Shown: positions 1-7,542 of the stretch, one piece after another | Layout: every line of letters begins with the position of its first letter | Numbering within the stretch: the first letter of the stretch is position 1 | Source of the DNA: Flavobacterium proteolyticum | Lineage (GTDB): Bacteria > Bacteroidota > Bacteroidia > Flavobacteriales > Flavobacteriaceae | DNA: 64,000 bases | Assembly (NCBI RefSeq): GCF_015223105.1 | Contig: NZ_JADFTZ010000001.1 | Location: 930,001-994,000 of the forward strand | Reading direction: 5' to 3' | The notes under the pieces: model-generated | What the model was told of the DNA's origin: nothing | The model's database searches: none | Seen by the model: only the letters and a program-made list of their open reading frames with translations | Program-made: the position numbers and the translations under genes

Positions 1-203
1 TCATCATCAAAAGCGAAATTTTCAAAAGCGCTTTTTCCTTCCGGAATGGCGATTTCTATGTAGTTATCATTTTTTTGTAACTGCAATCCCAATTCCTTGT
101 TTAAGCAATACGCTAATTTGTAATCTTCTAAAGATGAATGAATGGCGATTAACTCATAATCATCTGAAATAAAATCGTTTATTTGAATTTTATGAATGGC
201 CAT
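1..203 (-). CDS. IPExxxVDY family protein (C-terminal part cut by window edge)
   Basis: The minus-strand frame opens with ATG at 203-201 and stays open to the window edge, so only about 67 N-terminal residues are seen. The protein begins MAIHKIQINDF and contains an IAIPEGKSAFENF stretch, which resembles the flavobacterial IPExxxVDY family, a small protein of unknown function usually found next to rnc and pyruvate kinase. There is no signal peptide or membrane segment in the visible part. It lies downstream of rnc on the same strand, but a strong hairpin at 240-272 separates them, so it is probably transcribed on its own. The function is unknown. Confidence 0.7.
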   Translation of the reverse strand, partial: MAIHKIQINDFISDDYELIAIHSSLEDYKLAYCLNKELGLQLQKNDNYIEIAIPEGKSAFENFAFDD

Positions 204-232
204 TTTCCAAAATTAAGTCGTAAATATAAGGC

Positions 233-272
233 TAAAAATCGTTAAAAACTACCTGTTTGGCAGTTCTTAACG
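233..272 (-). terminator. Terminator after rnc
   Basis: On the minus strand the arms CGTTAAGAACTGCC and GGTAGTTTTTAACG pair almost completely, with G-U wobbles, around a short AAACA loop. An ATTTTTA run follows. It lies between rnc and the IPExxxVDY gene and probably ends the acpP-fabF-rnc transcript. Confidence 0.65.
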
Positions 273-306
273 ATAATTTATAAACTCAAACGTTTGAGTA
301 GGGGAA

Positions 307-1050
307 TTATTTTTTCGAAATTTTTTCTTGAAAGACAAAATACGCTCTTTGGGCAGCTTTTTCTTCTGCTTTTTTCTTAGAAGTTGCTCTAGCTTTGGCG
401 ATAATTTTGTTGTTAATCGACAATTTTACGCTGAAATATTTCTGTCCTTCTTGTCCGTTATCTTCGATAAAATCAAAGGCGAAAGGTGCTTTTTCTTTTT
501 GACACCATTCGATGATTAAACTTTTGTAACTGATGACTTTACCTTCTAATTTGGCAATGTCAACATATTGTTTAATGATTTTATTTTGGATGAATTTTTC
601 GCAATACGTAAAGCCTTTGTCTAAATAAATAGCACCAATAAAAGCTTCAAACAAATTACCATGAATGTTTTCGCCAAACTGACTCGAATTGACTTTACTT
701 TCTACAAAACTCACTAAATTAAAATCACGTCCTAGTTCGTTCAAATGCTCTCTACTGACAATTTTCGAACGCATTTTTGTCAAATAGCCTTCATCTCCAG
801 AAGGAACTTCGTTGTATAAATGAGCTGCGATAACGCTTCCTAGCATCGCATCACCAAGAAATTCTAAACGTTCATAATTAAAAGGATTTCCTTTTTCATC
901 CAATTTATTAGCTGAGCGATGGGTAAATGCTTTTCGGTAATATTTTAATTCTTTTGGCTGAAAACCAAGTATTTTGGTAATTTTTTCAAAAAAAATCCCG
1001 TCTTCTTGAGAACGGGAGTTTTTTCGTATTTTATTAAATAAACGACGCAT
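307..1050 (-). CDS. rnc: Ribonuclease III
   Basis: This is the double-stranded RNA endonuclease that processes rRNA precursors and structured mRNAs in the cytoplasm. The protein has 247 residues. The RNase III signature around ERLEFLGDAML (residues 61-70) carries the acidic catalytic residues (E63, D67), a second acidic helix contains NLFEAFIGAIYLD, and a double-stranded-RNA-binding domain fills about residues 175-245. The start is 2 bp beyond the fabF stop, so the two genes are co-transcribed. The length is slightly above the E. coli enzyme because of a basic N-terminal extension. Identification is secure from the motif and from the acpP-fabF-rnc order common in Flavobacteriia. Confidence 0.96.
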   Translation of the reverse strand: MRRLFNKIRKNSRSQEDGIFFEKITKILGFQPKELKYYRKAFTHRSANKLDEKGNPFNYERLEFLGDAMLGSVIAAHLYNEVPSGDEGYLTKMRSKIVSREHLNELGRDFNLVSFVESKVNSSQFGENIHGNLFEAFIGAIYLDKGFTYCEKFIQNKIIKQYVDIAKLEGKVISYKSLIIEWCQKEKAPFAFDFIEDNGQEGQKYFSVKLSINNKIIAKARATSKKKAEEKAAQRAYFVFQEKISKK

Positions 1051-1052
1051 GT

Positions 1053-2306
1053 TTAGTTCTCAAATTTTTTGAATAAAACACAAGCGTTATGTCCACCAAA
1101 ACCAAAAGTATTACTCATAGCCACTTTAATTTCGCGTTTTTGCGCTTTGTTTAAAGTTAAGTTTAACGATGGATCTATATTTTCGTCTACAGTTGTATGG
1201 TTAATCGTTGGAGGGACAATTCCGTTTTGCATTGCCAAGATAGAAGCAATAGCTTCAATAGCTCCAGCAGCACCTAACAAGTGACCTGTCATAGATTTAG
1301 TCGAGTTGATGTTGATGTTTTTAGCATGATCACCAAAAACAGCTTTAATGGCTTTTAACTCAGCAACGTCTCCAAGTGGTGTTGAAGTTCCGTGTGTGTT
1401 GATGTGGTCTACGTCTTCTGGTTTCATTCCAGCATCACGTAAACAGTTTTCCATAACAGCAATAACTCCAATTCCTTCTGGATGTGGAGCAGTTAAGTGA
1501 TAAGCATCAGAAGATAAACCGCCACCACCTACTTCACAGTAGATTTTAGCACCACGCGCAATCGCATGTTCGTACTCTTCTAATACTAAAGCACCAGCAC
1601 CTTCACCTAAAACGAATCCATCACGAGTAGCATCAAATGGTCTTGACGCTGTTTCTGGACTTTCGTTTCTAGTCGATAAAGCTTGCATTGAGTTAAATCC
1701 GCCCATACCAGCAATAGTTACCGCTGCTTCAGAACCGCCTGAAACAATTACATCACACATTCCTAAACGGATGTAGTTAAAGGCATCTACTAAAGCATTT
1801 GCCGAAGAAGCACATGCAGAAACCGTAGTATAGTTTGGTCCCATGAAACCATTTCGCATTGAAATGTGTCCAGGAGCAATATCAGCAATCATTTTAGGAA
1901 TAAAGAATGGATTAAAACGTGGTGTTCCATCACCAGCGGCATAATTCATTACTTCGTCTTGGAAGGTTTGTAAACCTCCAATCCCAGCTCCCCAAATAAC
2001 TCCAACTCTATATTTATTTACATTTTCTAATGTAATTCCAGCATCTTTGATGGCTTCGTCACTGGCAACAATTGCGTATTGAGCAAATTTATCCAATCTA
2101 CGAACCTCTTTTTTGTCGATAAAATCTTCAACATTGAAGTTTTTAACCTCACAAGCAAATTTGGTTTTATGCTTTTCAGTATCGTAATAAGTAATAGGGG
2201 CAGCGCCACTTTTTCCGTTCACAAGACCGTCCCAATATTCTTGAAGAGTATTCCCAATAGGAGTTAACGCTCCAAGACCTGTTACAACAACACGCTTTAA
2301 TTGCAT
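1053..2306 (-). CDS. fabF: Beta-ketoacyl-ACP synthase II
   Basis: FabF condenses malonyl-ACP with acyl-ACP in the elongation cycle of type II fatty-acid synthesis in the cytosol. The 417-residue protein has the full thiolase-fold catalytic triad: nucleophilic Cys165 in TVSACASSANA, His305 in NTHGTSTPLGD and His342 in SMTGHLLGAAG. It also has the FGFGGHNA glycine-rich end. It is encoded directly after acpP, which makes its carrier substrate, and 2 bp before rnc. A hairpin between acpP and fabF suggests that fabF-rnc receives only part of the acpP transcription. The length and motifs are typical of the family. Confidence 0.97.
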   Translation of the reverse strand: MQLKRVVVTGLGALTPIGNTLQEYWDGLVNGKSGAAPITYYDTEKHKTKFACEVKNFNVEDFIDKKEVRRLDKFAQYAIVASDEAIKDAGITLENVNKYRVGVIWGAGIGGLQTFQDEVMNYAAGDGTPRFNPFFIPKMIADIAPGHISMRNGFMGPNYTTVSACASSANALVDAFNYIRLGMCDVIVSGGSEAAVTIAGMGGFNSMQALSTRNESPETASRPFDATRDGFVLGEGAGALVLEEYEHAIARGAKIYCEVGGGGLSSDAYHLTAPHPEGIGVIAVMENCLRDAGMKPEDVDHINTHGTSTPLGDVAELKAIKAVFGDHAKNININSTKSMTGHLLGAAGAIEAIASILAMQNGIVPPTINHTTVDENIDPSLNLTLNKAQKREIKVAMSNTFGFGGHNACVLFKKFEN

Positions 2307-2435
2307 ATTCTAATTTTTAAAAAATCGTTTAAACAAATAATACCCGTGTATTCTTTAATTATTAGTAGTAAAGAGACAAGGGTATTTCAATATATTGTGA
2401 TTGAATTTCAATCAAAAATAGTCTAATTTTCTTTA

Positions 2436-2474
2436 AAATAATAAAAACCCGTATGCCAAAATAAGCACACGGGT
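2436..2474 (-). terminator. Terminator-like hairpin between acpP and fabF
   Basis: On the minus strand ACCCGTGTGC (from 2474) pairs with GCATACGGGT (ending 2447) with one G-U wobble over a 7-9 nt loop, followed by TTTTATTATTTT. It sits inside the acpP-fabF-rnc operon and could stop part of the transcription after acpP. Confidence 0.65.
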
Positions 2475-2484
2475 AATTTATTTA

Positions 2485-2721
2485 TTATTTTTTAGCTTCT
2501 TCGATGTAAGAAATAGCTTGACCTACTGTAGCAATGTTTTCAGCTTGGTCGTCTGGAATTTGAATATCAAATTCTTTTTCGAACTCCATAATTAGCTCAA
2601 CAGTGTCTAATGAATCAGCTCCTAAATCGTTTGTGAAGCTAGCTTCTGCTACAACTTCGTTTTCGTCAACGCCTAATTTGTCTACGATAATCGCTTTTAC
2701 TCTTGATGCAATGTCTGACAT
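2485..2721 (-). CDS. acpP: Acyl carrier protein
   Basis: The 78-residue acidic protein carries growing acyl chains on a phosphopantetheine arm attached to Ser37 of the [10 protein letters not shown] motif, which is intact. The length and fold pattern (four helices, acidic helix II after the serine) are standard. It is the first gene of an operon with fabF and rnc, preceded by a near-consensus promoter at 2751-2779 with a leader of about 23 nt. The hairpin after the gene would allow much higher expression of acpP than of the downstream genes, which suits a very abundant protein. Confidence 0.97.
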   Translation of the reverse strand: MSDIASRVKAIIVDKLGVDENEVVAEASFTNDLGADSLDTVELIMEFEKEFDIQIPDDQAENIATVGQAISYIEEAKK

Positions 2722-2750
2722 AATCTTTAATTTTTAATTTAATTTGTTGG

Positions 2751-2779
2751 CAAAAATAAAAAACTTTATTTTAAAACAA
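2751..2779 (-). promoter_or_regulatory. Promoter of acpP-fabF-rnc
   Basis: On the minus strand TTG (2779-2777), an 18-bp spacer, then TATTTTTG (2758-2751) matches the Bacteroidota housekeeping promoter TTG-N18-TAnnTTTG exactly. The predicted transcript start is near 2744. Confidence 0.75.
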
Positions 2780-2894
2780 CCTTTTTGTTACTAAATGTGA
2801 CTACGAAAATAAAAAAAAATATTCACAAAGGCTTCTTTTTTTTATTTTTTACCAATAATTATTCTTTTTTTTGTGGGAAGAAATCAATACTGAA

Positions 2895-3461
2895 ATGAAG
2901 AATATTGTGCTTTTTGCTTCCGGAAATGGCTCAAATGCCGAAGAAATTATTCGCTATTTTAAAAAAAATAACCAAGGAACTGTAGTCGCTATCTTTTCTA
3001 ACAAACCAGATGCCAAAGTGTTAGATAGAGCAAAAAATCATGATATTCCTTCTGTCGTTTTTTCAAAAAGTCAATTAAATGAGGGTTTTGTGTTGGAACA
3101 ATTACATCAATTTCAACCTGACTTAATTGTTTTAGCAGGTTTTCTATTAAAATTTCCCGAGTCTATATTAAAGGAATATCCAAAAGTGATCAATATTCAT
3201 CCTGCATTATTACCAAAATATGGTGGAAAAGGCATGTATGGAATGAATGTGCATCAAGCTGTCTTAGAAAATAAAGAAAAAGAAACCGGAATCACCATTC
3301 ATTATGTAAACGAACATTACGATGAAGGCGAATTTATTTTTCAAAAATCAGTAAATATAGAAGATTGCAAAACAGCGGAAGAAATTGCGCAAAAAGTACA
3401 TGAATTAGAACATCAATATTTTCCAACGGTTATTTCCGAAGTTCTAAATTCAAATTTTTAG
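2895..3461 (+). CDS. purN: Phosphoribosylglycinamide formyltransferase (GART)
   Basis: PurN transfers a formyl group from 10-formyltetrahydrofolate to GAR, the third step of de novo purine synthesis. With the ATG at 2895 the protein has 188 residues. The glycine-rich start (FASGNGSNAEEI) and the catalytic residues Asn100 and His102 (INIHPALLP) and Asp143 (HYDEGEF) match those of E. coli PurN closely. An alternative TTG at 2871 would add eight residues, but the family begins right at the first beta strand, so the ATG is preferred. The gene is divergent from acpP and leads a plus-strand run with rnhA, a PfkB kinase and purF. Confidence 0.94.
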   Translation: MKNIVLFASGNGSNAEEIIRYFKKNNQGTVVAIFSNKPDAKVLDRAKNHDIPSVVFSKSQLNEGFVLEQLHQFQPDLIVLAGFLLKFPESILKEYPKVINIHPALLPKYGGKGMYGMNVHQAVLENKEKETGITIHYVNEHYDEGEFIFQKSVNIEDCKTAEEIAQKVHELEHQYFPTVISEVLNSNF

Positions 3462-3481
3462 GAACACAGATTGAAGAAATT
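3461..3481 (+). repeat. Half copy of a dispersed intergenic repeat
   Basis: The sequence GGAACACAGATTgAAGAAATT starts at the last base of the purN stop codon and matches, with one difference, the left arm of the long palindrome at 20920-20972. The right arm is missing here. Confidence 0.5.
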
Positions 3482-3588
3482 GTAATAATTAATTAAAATC
3501 TTTTATGAACTTATATTCTCAAATTGCTTTGATTTAAAAGCTTATATGACTTATATGTTTAAAAGATAATAAATTCTAAAGTTAAATT

Positions 3589-4068
3589 TTGTCACACGAA
3601 GTTCACATATACACAGACGGCGCTGCCAAGGGAAATCCTGGTCCGGCTGGCTATGGCGTGGTGATGGAAATGGTGGGAACGCCTTATAAAAAAGAATTTT
3701 ATGAAGGTTTCCGATTGTCTACTAATAATAGAATGGAACTATTAGCGGTAATCGTAGGTTTAGAAAAATTAAAAAATCCAAAAACCAAAGTTTTAGTTGT
3801 TTCCGATTCGAAATATGTAGTGGATGCTGTGGAAAAGCGTTGGGTATTTCAGTGGGAAAAAATCAACTTCAAAGCCAAGAAAAATCCAGATTTATGGATG
3901 CGTTTCTTAAAAGTGTATCGAAAACACCAAGTCGATTTTCAATGGGTAAAAGGTCACAACAGTCATCCGCAAAACGAGCGCTGCGATGAATTAGCCGTTA
4001 TGGCATCGCAACAAGAAAAATTATCAATTGATGAGTTTTACGAAAGGGAAGAAGGGAAGTTGTTGTAG
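3589..4068 (+). CDS. rnhA: Ribonuclease HI
   Basis: RNase HI cuts the RNA strand of RNA-DNA hybrids during replication and R-loop removal. The 159-residue protein has the four acidic active-site residues: Asp10 (TDGAAKGNPG), Glu50 (NNRMELLAV), Asp73 (SDSKYV) and Asp133 (NERCDELA). The start is TTG at 3589. An in-frame TAA lies just upstream at 3583-3585 and the first catalytic residue is number 10, so no other start can make a complete enzyme. The gene follows purN after about 130 bp of low-complexity DNA. Confidence 0.95.
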   Translation: MSHEVHIYTDGAAKGNPGPAGYGVVMEMVGTPYKKEFYEGFRLSTNNRMELLAVIVGLEKLKNPKTKVLVVSDSKYVVDAVEKRWVFQWEKINFKAKKNPDLWMRFLKVYRKHQVDFQWVKGHNSHPQNERCDELAVMASQQEKLSIDEFYEREEGKLL

Positions 4069-4116
4069 TGTATTAACTTTTAAACACATAAACTTTTAAA
4101 CTTCTAAACAAAAACT

Positions 4117-4124
4117 TATCTTTG
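4117..4124 (+). promoter_or_regulatory. -7 promoter element of the PfkB-kinase gene
   Basis: TATCTTTG followed by C is a full match to the TAnnTTTGC element and lies 23 bp before the ATG at 4148. A matching TTG -33 element is not evident. Confidence 0.5.
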
Positions 4125-4147
4125 CACCTTATTTCAAATTTAATTTA

Positions 4148-5077
4148 ATGAACAAACTATTAATAGTAGGAACAGTAGCTTTTGATGCTATTGAAACACC
4201 TTTTGGGAAAACGGATAAAATTTTAGGTGGAGCCGCAACTTACATTGGTTTAGCGTCTAACTTTTTTAATGTAGATGCAGCAGTAGTTTCTGTGGTTGGA
4301 GAAGATTTTCCAAAGGAATATTTAGATTTATTAGAAAATAAAGGAGTTAATATAGAAGGAATCGAAATCGTAAAAGGTGGAAAAACCTTCTTTTGGAGTG
4401 GAAAATACCACAACGATTTAAATTCTCGCGACACTTTAGTTACCGAATTAAACGTTTTGGCAGATTTTAATCCAGTGGTGCCACAAGCGTATAAAAATTC
4501 GGATGTAGTTTTATTAGGAAACTTACACCCAATTGTGCAATCAGGCGTTTTAAACCAAATGACGGAACAACCAAAATTAGTCGTTTTAGATACGATGAAC
4601 TTTTGGATGGATTGTGCGTTACCAGAATTATTAGACGTTATCAAACGTGTAGATGTTATTACGATTAATGATGAAGAAGCACGTCAGTTATCAGGAGAAT
4701 ATTCTTTGGTAAAAGCAGCGGCTAAAATTCATACAATGGGACCAAAATATGTGGTAATTAAAAAAGGAGAACACGGAGCGTTATTGTTCCACAACAAAGA
4801 CGTATTCTTTGCTCCAGCGTTACCATTAGAAGAAGTGTTTGATCCAACAGGTGCTGGTGATACTTTCGCAGGAGGTTTCGCAGGTTACATTGCGCAATCA
4901 GAAAACATTTCGTTTAGCAATTTGAAGAACGCTATCATTTACGGTTCTAACTTAGCTTCGTTCTGTGTGGAGAAATTCGGAACAGAAAGAATGGAAACTT
5001 TAGATAGAAAAGAAGTAAACTCGCGCTTGCAACAATTTAAAGCTTTAACGCAATTTGAAATAGAATTAGAAGAATAA
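4148..5077 (+). CDS. PfkB-family carbohydrate/nucleoside kinase
   Basis: The 309-residue cytosolic protein is a ribokinase-fold kinase. It has the N-terminal substrate lid region with a GGAATYIGLA glycine pair and the C-terminal PfkB signature DPTGAGDTFAGGF, where Asp238 is the expected catalytic base. Substrates in this family include ribose, fructose phosphate, adenosine and other sugars, and the sequence alone does not decide among them. The gene sits between rnhA and purF and has its own -7 element and its own terminator at 5083-5108, so it is probably a single-gene unit. A role linked to purine nucleosides would fit the neighbours but is only a guess. Confidence 0.88.
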   Translation: MNKLLIVGTVAFDAIETPFGKTDKILGGAATYIGLASNFFNVDAAVVSVVGEDFPKEYLDLLENKGVNIEGIEIVKGGKTFFWSGKYHNDLNSRDTLVTELNVLADFNPVVPQAYKNSDVVLLGNLHPIVQSGVLNQMTEQPKLVVLDTMNFWMDCALPELLDVIKRVDVITINDEEARQLSGEYSLVKAAAKIHTMGPKYVVIKKGEHGALLFHNKDVFFAPALPLEEVFDPTGAGDTFAGGFAGYIAQSENISFSNLKNAIIYGSNLASFCVEKFGTERMETLDRKEVNSRLQQFKALTQFEIELEE

Positions 5078-5082
5078 AAACG

Positions 5083-5108
5083 TGCCTCGAAATTTCGGGG
5101 CATTTTTT
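5083..5108 (+). terminator. Terminator after the PfkB-kinase gene
   Basis: TGCCTCGAAA and TTTCGGGGCA form a near-perfect stem at 5083-5102 with one T-G wobble, followed by six T residues. Confidence 0.8.
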
Positions 5109-5158
5109 GTTTCAAAAAGAAAAAGAAAATACAACAACCTACAACAACACAACAACTT

Positions 5159-7057
5159 ATGAGTGACGCAATCAAACACGAATGTGGAATTGCACTACTG
5201 CGATTAAAAAAACCGTTAGAATTCTATAAAGAAAAATACGGAACCGCTTTCTATGGGGTACAAAAAATGTACCTACTAATGGAAAAGCAACACAACCGCG
5301 GTCAAGACGGAGCCGGATTAGCTAGTATTAAATTAGATGTAAATCCGGGTGAGCGATACATTAGTCGTATTCGTTCTAATGATCCGCAACCAATCAAAGA
5401 TATTTTTGCTCAAATCAACGAACGCATTAGCGGCGAATTAGAAGCGCATCCTGAATATCAGAACAATGTAGCACTTCAAAAACAAAACATTCCGTATGTG
5501 GGCGAAGTGTTTTTAGGGCACGTTCGTTACGGAACTTTTGGAAAAAATAGTATCGAAAGCGTTCATCCTTTCTTGCGTCAAAACAATTGGATGCATCGTA
5601 ATCTAATTGTTGCTGGGAATTTCAACATGACGAATGTTAAGGAGTTATTCCAAAACTTAATCGACTTAGGCCAACATCCAAAACAAATGGCAGATACGGT
5701 TACCGTTATGGAGAAAATCGGTCATTTTTTAGATGACGAGGTGACACATTTATATAAAGAATGCAAAAACGAGGGTTATTCTAAAAAAGACGCTTCCCCA
5801 ATTATCGGAGAACGATTGAATATTCAACGCATTTTAGAGCGCGCTTCACGTAATTGGGATGGAGGTTACGCTATGGCTGGTTTATTAGGTCACGGCGATT
5901 CATTCGTAATGCGTGATCCTGCTGGAATTCGTCCTGCTTTTTTTTATGAAGATGATGAAATTGTAGTGGTGGCTTCAGAGCGTCCGGTAATTCAAACAGT
6001 TTTCAATATTCCTTTCAAAAAAGTTCAAGAATTAACACCAGGAAGTGCTATCATCATTAAGAAAAATGGAAAAGTTTCCATTGAAGAAGTTAGAACTCCA
6101 TTGGTAAAGAAAGCGTGTTCGTTTGAACGTATTTATTTCTCTCGTGGAAGTGATGCTGAAATTTACCAAGAGCGGAAAGAACTAGGAAGATTAATTTTTC
6201 CAAGTATTTTAAAATCCATCGATAACGATACTGACAATACAGTTTTCTCTTATATCCCAAATACAGCAGAAACTTCTTTTTACGGAATGTCTGAAGCTGC
6301 ACAGGATTTTTTAAATCAGAGAAAAGCCAAAATGATTATCGAGCAAAAAGATACGTTGACGGAAGATACTTTGAAAGAATTACTTTCAGTTAAAATCAGA
6401 ACGGAGAAAATTGCGATTAAAGATGCGAAACTAAGAACGTTTATTACCGAAGATAGCAGTCGTGATGATTTAGTGGCACACGTTTACGATGTAACGTATG
6501 GAGTAGTAAAACCAAGTGATAATTTGGTAATTATTGATGATAGTATTGTTCGAGGAACAACTTTAAAACAAAGTATCATCAAAATGATGGATCGTTTACA
6601 TCCTAAGAAAATCGTAGTTGTTTCATCAGCACCACAAATTCGTTATCCAGATTGTTACGGAATTGATATGGCGAAGTTAGAAGGTTTAGTAGCTTTTAGA
6701 GCGGCTTTAGAGTTGTTGAAAGAGCGTAATTTATATCATATAGTAGAAGAGGTGTATAAAAAATCGAAAGCACAGGAAGATTTCAATGATGCCGATGTGA
6801 TAAACTACGTAAAAGAGATTTATGCGCCATTCACTGATCAAGAAATTTCAGATAAAATCGCTGAAATGCTAACACCAGAAGACACAAAAGCAGAAGTTAA
6901 AATTATTTACCAAACGGTGGAAGATTTACATAAAGCATGTCCTAAAAATTTAGGAGATTGGTATTTCACAGGCGATTATCCTACAGATGGAGGAAACCGT
7001 GTAGTGAATAGAGCTTTTATGAATTTTTATGAAGGAAAAGATGCTCGCGCCTATTAA
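5159..7057 (+). CDS. purF: Amidophosphoribosyltransferase
   Basis: PurF makes phosphoribosylamine from PRPP and glutamine, the first committed step of purine synthesis. Residues 1-8 look like a short propeptide before Cys9 (KHECGIALL), the expected N-terminal nucleophile of the glutaminase domain, followed by the QHNRGQDGAGL segment. The PRPP-binding loop LVIIDDSIVRGTTL lies in the C-terminal half. At 632 residues the protein is over 100 longer than E. coli PurF, a length I associate with the Bacteroidota form; the additions are between the PRTase motifs and at the C-terminus. No recognisable terminator lies between its stop and the small-RNA cluster. Confidence 0.93.
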   Translation: MSDAIKHECGIALLRLKKPLEFYKEKYGTAFYGVQKMYLLMEKQHNRGQDGAGLASIKLDVNPGERYISRIRSNDPQPIKDIFAQINERISGELEAHPEYQNNVALQKQNIPYVGEVFLGHVRYGTFGKNSIESVHPFLRQNNWMHRNLIVAGNFNMTNVKELFQNLIDLGQHPKQMADTVTVMEKIGHFLDDEVTHLYKECKNEGYSKKDASPIIGERLNIQRILERASRNWDGGYAMAGLLGHGDSFVMRDPAGIRPAFFYEDDEIVVVASERPVIQTVFNIPFKKVQELTPGSAIIIKKNGKVSIEEVRTPLVKKACSFERIYFSRGSDAEIYQERKELGRLIFPSILKSIDNDTDNTVFSYIPNTAETSFYGMSEAAQDFLNQRKAKMIIEQKDTLTEDTLKELLSVKIRTEKIAIKDAKLRTFITEDSSRDDLVAHVYDVTYGVVKPSDNLVIIDDSIVRGTTLKQSIIKMMDRLHPKKIVVVSSAPQIRYPDCYGIDMAKLEGLVAFRAALELLKERNLYHIVEEVYKKSKAQEDFNDADVINYVKEIYAPFTDQEISDKIAEMLTPEDTKAEVKIIYQTVEDLHKACPKNLGDWYFTGDYPTDGGNRVVNRAFMNFYEGKDARAY

Positions 7058-7060
7058 AAA

Positions 7061-7131
7061 ATGCGTTTCATCGACTTTTTATTTCGTTTAACAATTTTTT
7101 TATTGTAATACAAAATCTCACCATACTTTAG
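7061..7131 (+). promoter_or_regulatory. Upstream control region of small RNA copy 1
   Basis: A block conserved in all three copies (GCnTTTnnTCGAnTTTTT, then TTnAACAATTTTTTT) is followed by a variable spacer of about 22 bp and the -7 box TACTTTAG at 7124-7131. Two imperfect direct half-sites (CGTTTCATC at 7064 and CGTTTAACA at 7085) are 21 bp apart, two helical turns. This resembles the site layout of LytTR-type activators, which is an inference. In this copy a TTG also lies 18 bp before the -7 box. Confidence 0.6.
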
Positions 7132-7133
7132 CA

Positions 7134-7209
7134 CTACCAGAAAATTAGTAGGTTAAGTTTTATGGTAGATTTGGGGCAAAAAGGGTACGCAAAGCGTGCC
7201 TTTTTTTTT
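7134..7209 (+). ncRNA. Candidate small RNA, copy 1 of 3
   Basis: The predicted transcript of about 76 nt starts just after the TACTTTAG box. It has a hairpin closed by CTACCA and TGGTAG, then a single-stranded G-rich segment (GATTTGGGGCAAAAAG) and an intrinsic terminator GGTACGC-AAA-GCGTGCC followed by nine T residues. The 53 nt from CTACCAG to AAAAAGGGT are identical in all three copies while the surrounding DNA has diverged, which indicates selection on the RNA. There is no conserved reading frame of useful length. The G-rich segment is the likely pairing site with targets. Confidence 0.72.
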
Positions 7210-7259
7210 GCTCCAAAATCTCGTTTTAACACAAATGAAAGGTTAATTTTATTAAAAAA

Positions 7260-7330
7260 GTGCATTTTGTCGACTTTTTAATTCGTTTAACAATTTTTTT
7301 ATGCAAGCATAGTATCTTGAACTACTTTAG
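7260..7330 (+). promoter_or_regulatory. Upstream control region of small RNA copy 2
   Basis: It has the same 71-bp layout as copy 1: conserved block with half-sites CATTTTGTC at 7263 and CGTTTAACA at 7284 (21 bp apart), a variable spacer and TACTTTAG at 7323-7330. The spacer sequence is unrelated to that of copy 1, and no TTG is found at the -33 position, which suggests dependence on an activator. Confidence 0.58.
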
Positions 7331-7332
7331 CA

Positions 7333-7408
7333 CTACCAGAAAATTAGTAGGTTAAGTTTTATGGTAGATTTGGGGCAAAAAGGGTACGCAATGCGTGCCT
7401 TTTTTTTT
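7333..7408 (+). ncRNA. Candidate small RNA, copy 2 of 3
   Basis: It differs from copy 1 within the predicted transcript by a single base in the terminator loop region (AAT for AAA). The CTACCA/TGGTAG hairpin, the TTTGGGGC segment and the terminator with its T run (7383-7408) are all present. It starts 199 bp after copy 1. Confidence 0.72.
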
Positions 7409-7469
7409 GCCCAAAAAGGAATGAATTTGTTAGAAAAAGTAAAAATTTAACGTGTTTTATTTTTTAAAA

Positions 7470-7540
7470 ACGCATTTCATCGAGTTTTTGTGTTATTCAA
7501 CAATTTTTTTCGTCACATATAAAAGAGTGTTCTACTTTAG
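7470..7540 (+). promoter_or_regulatory. Upstream control region of small RNA copy 3
   Basis: It has the same spacing as the other two copies: half-sites CATTTCATC at 7473 and TATTCAACA at 7494, then CAACAATTTTTTT, a variable spacer and TACTTTAG at 7533-7540. This is the most diverged of the three, yet the 71-bp distance from block start to the end of the -7 box is unchanged. Confidence 0.55.
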
Positions 7541-7542
7541 TG

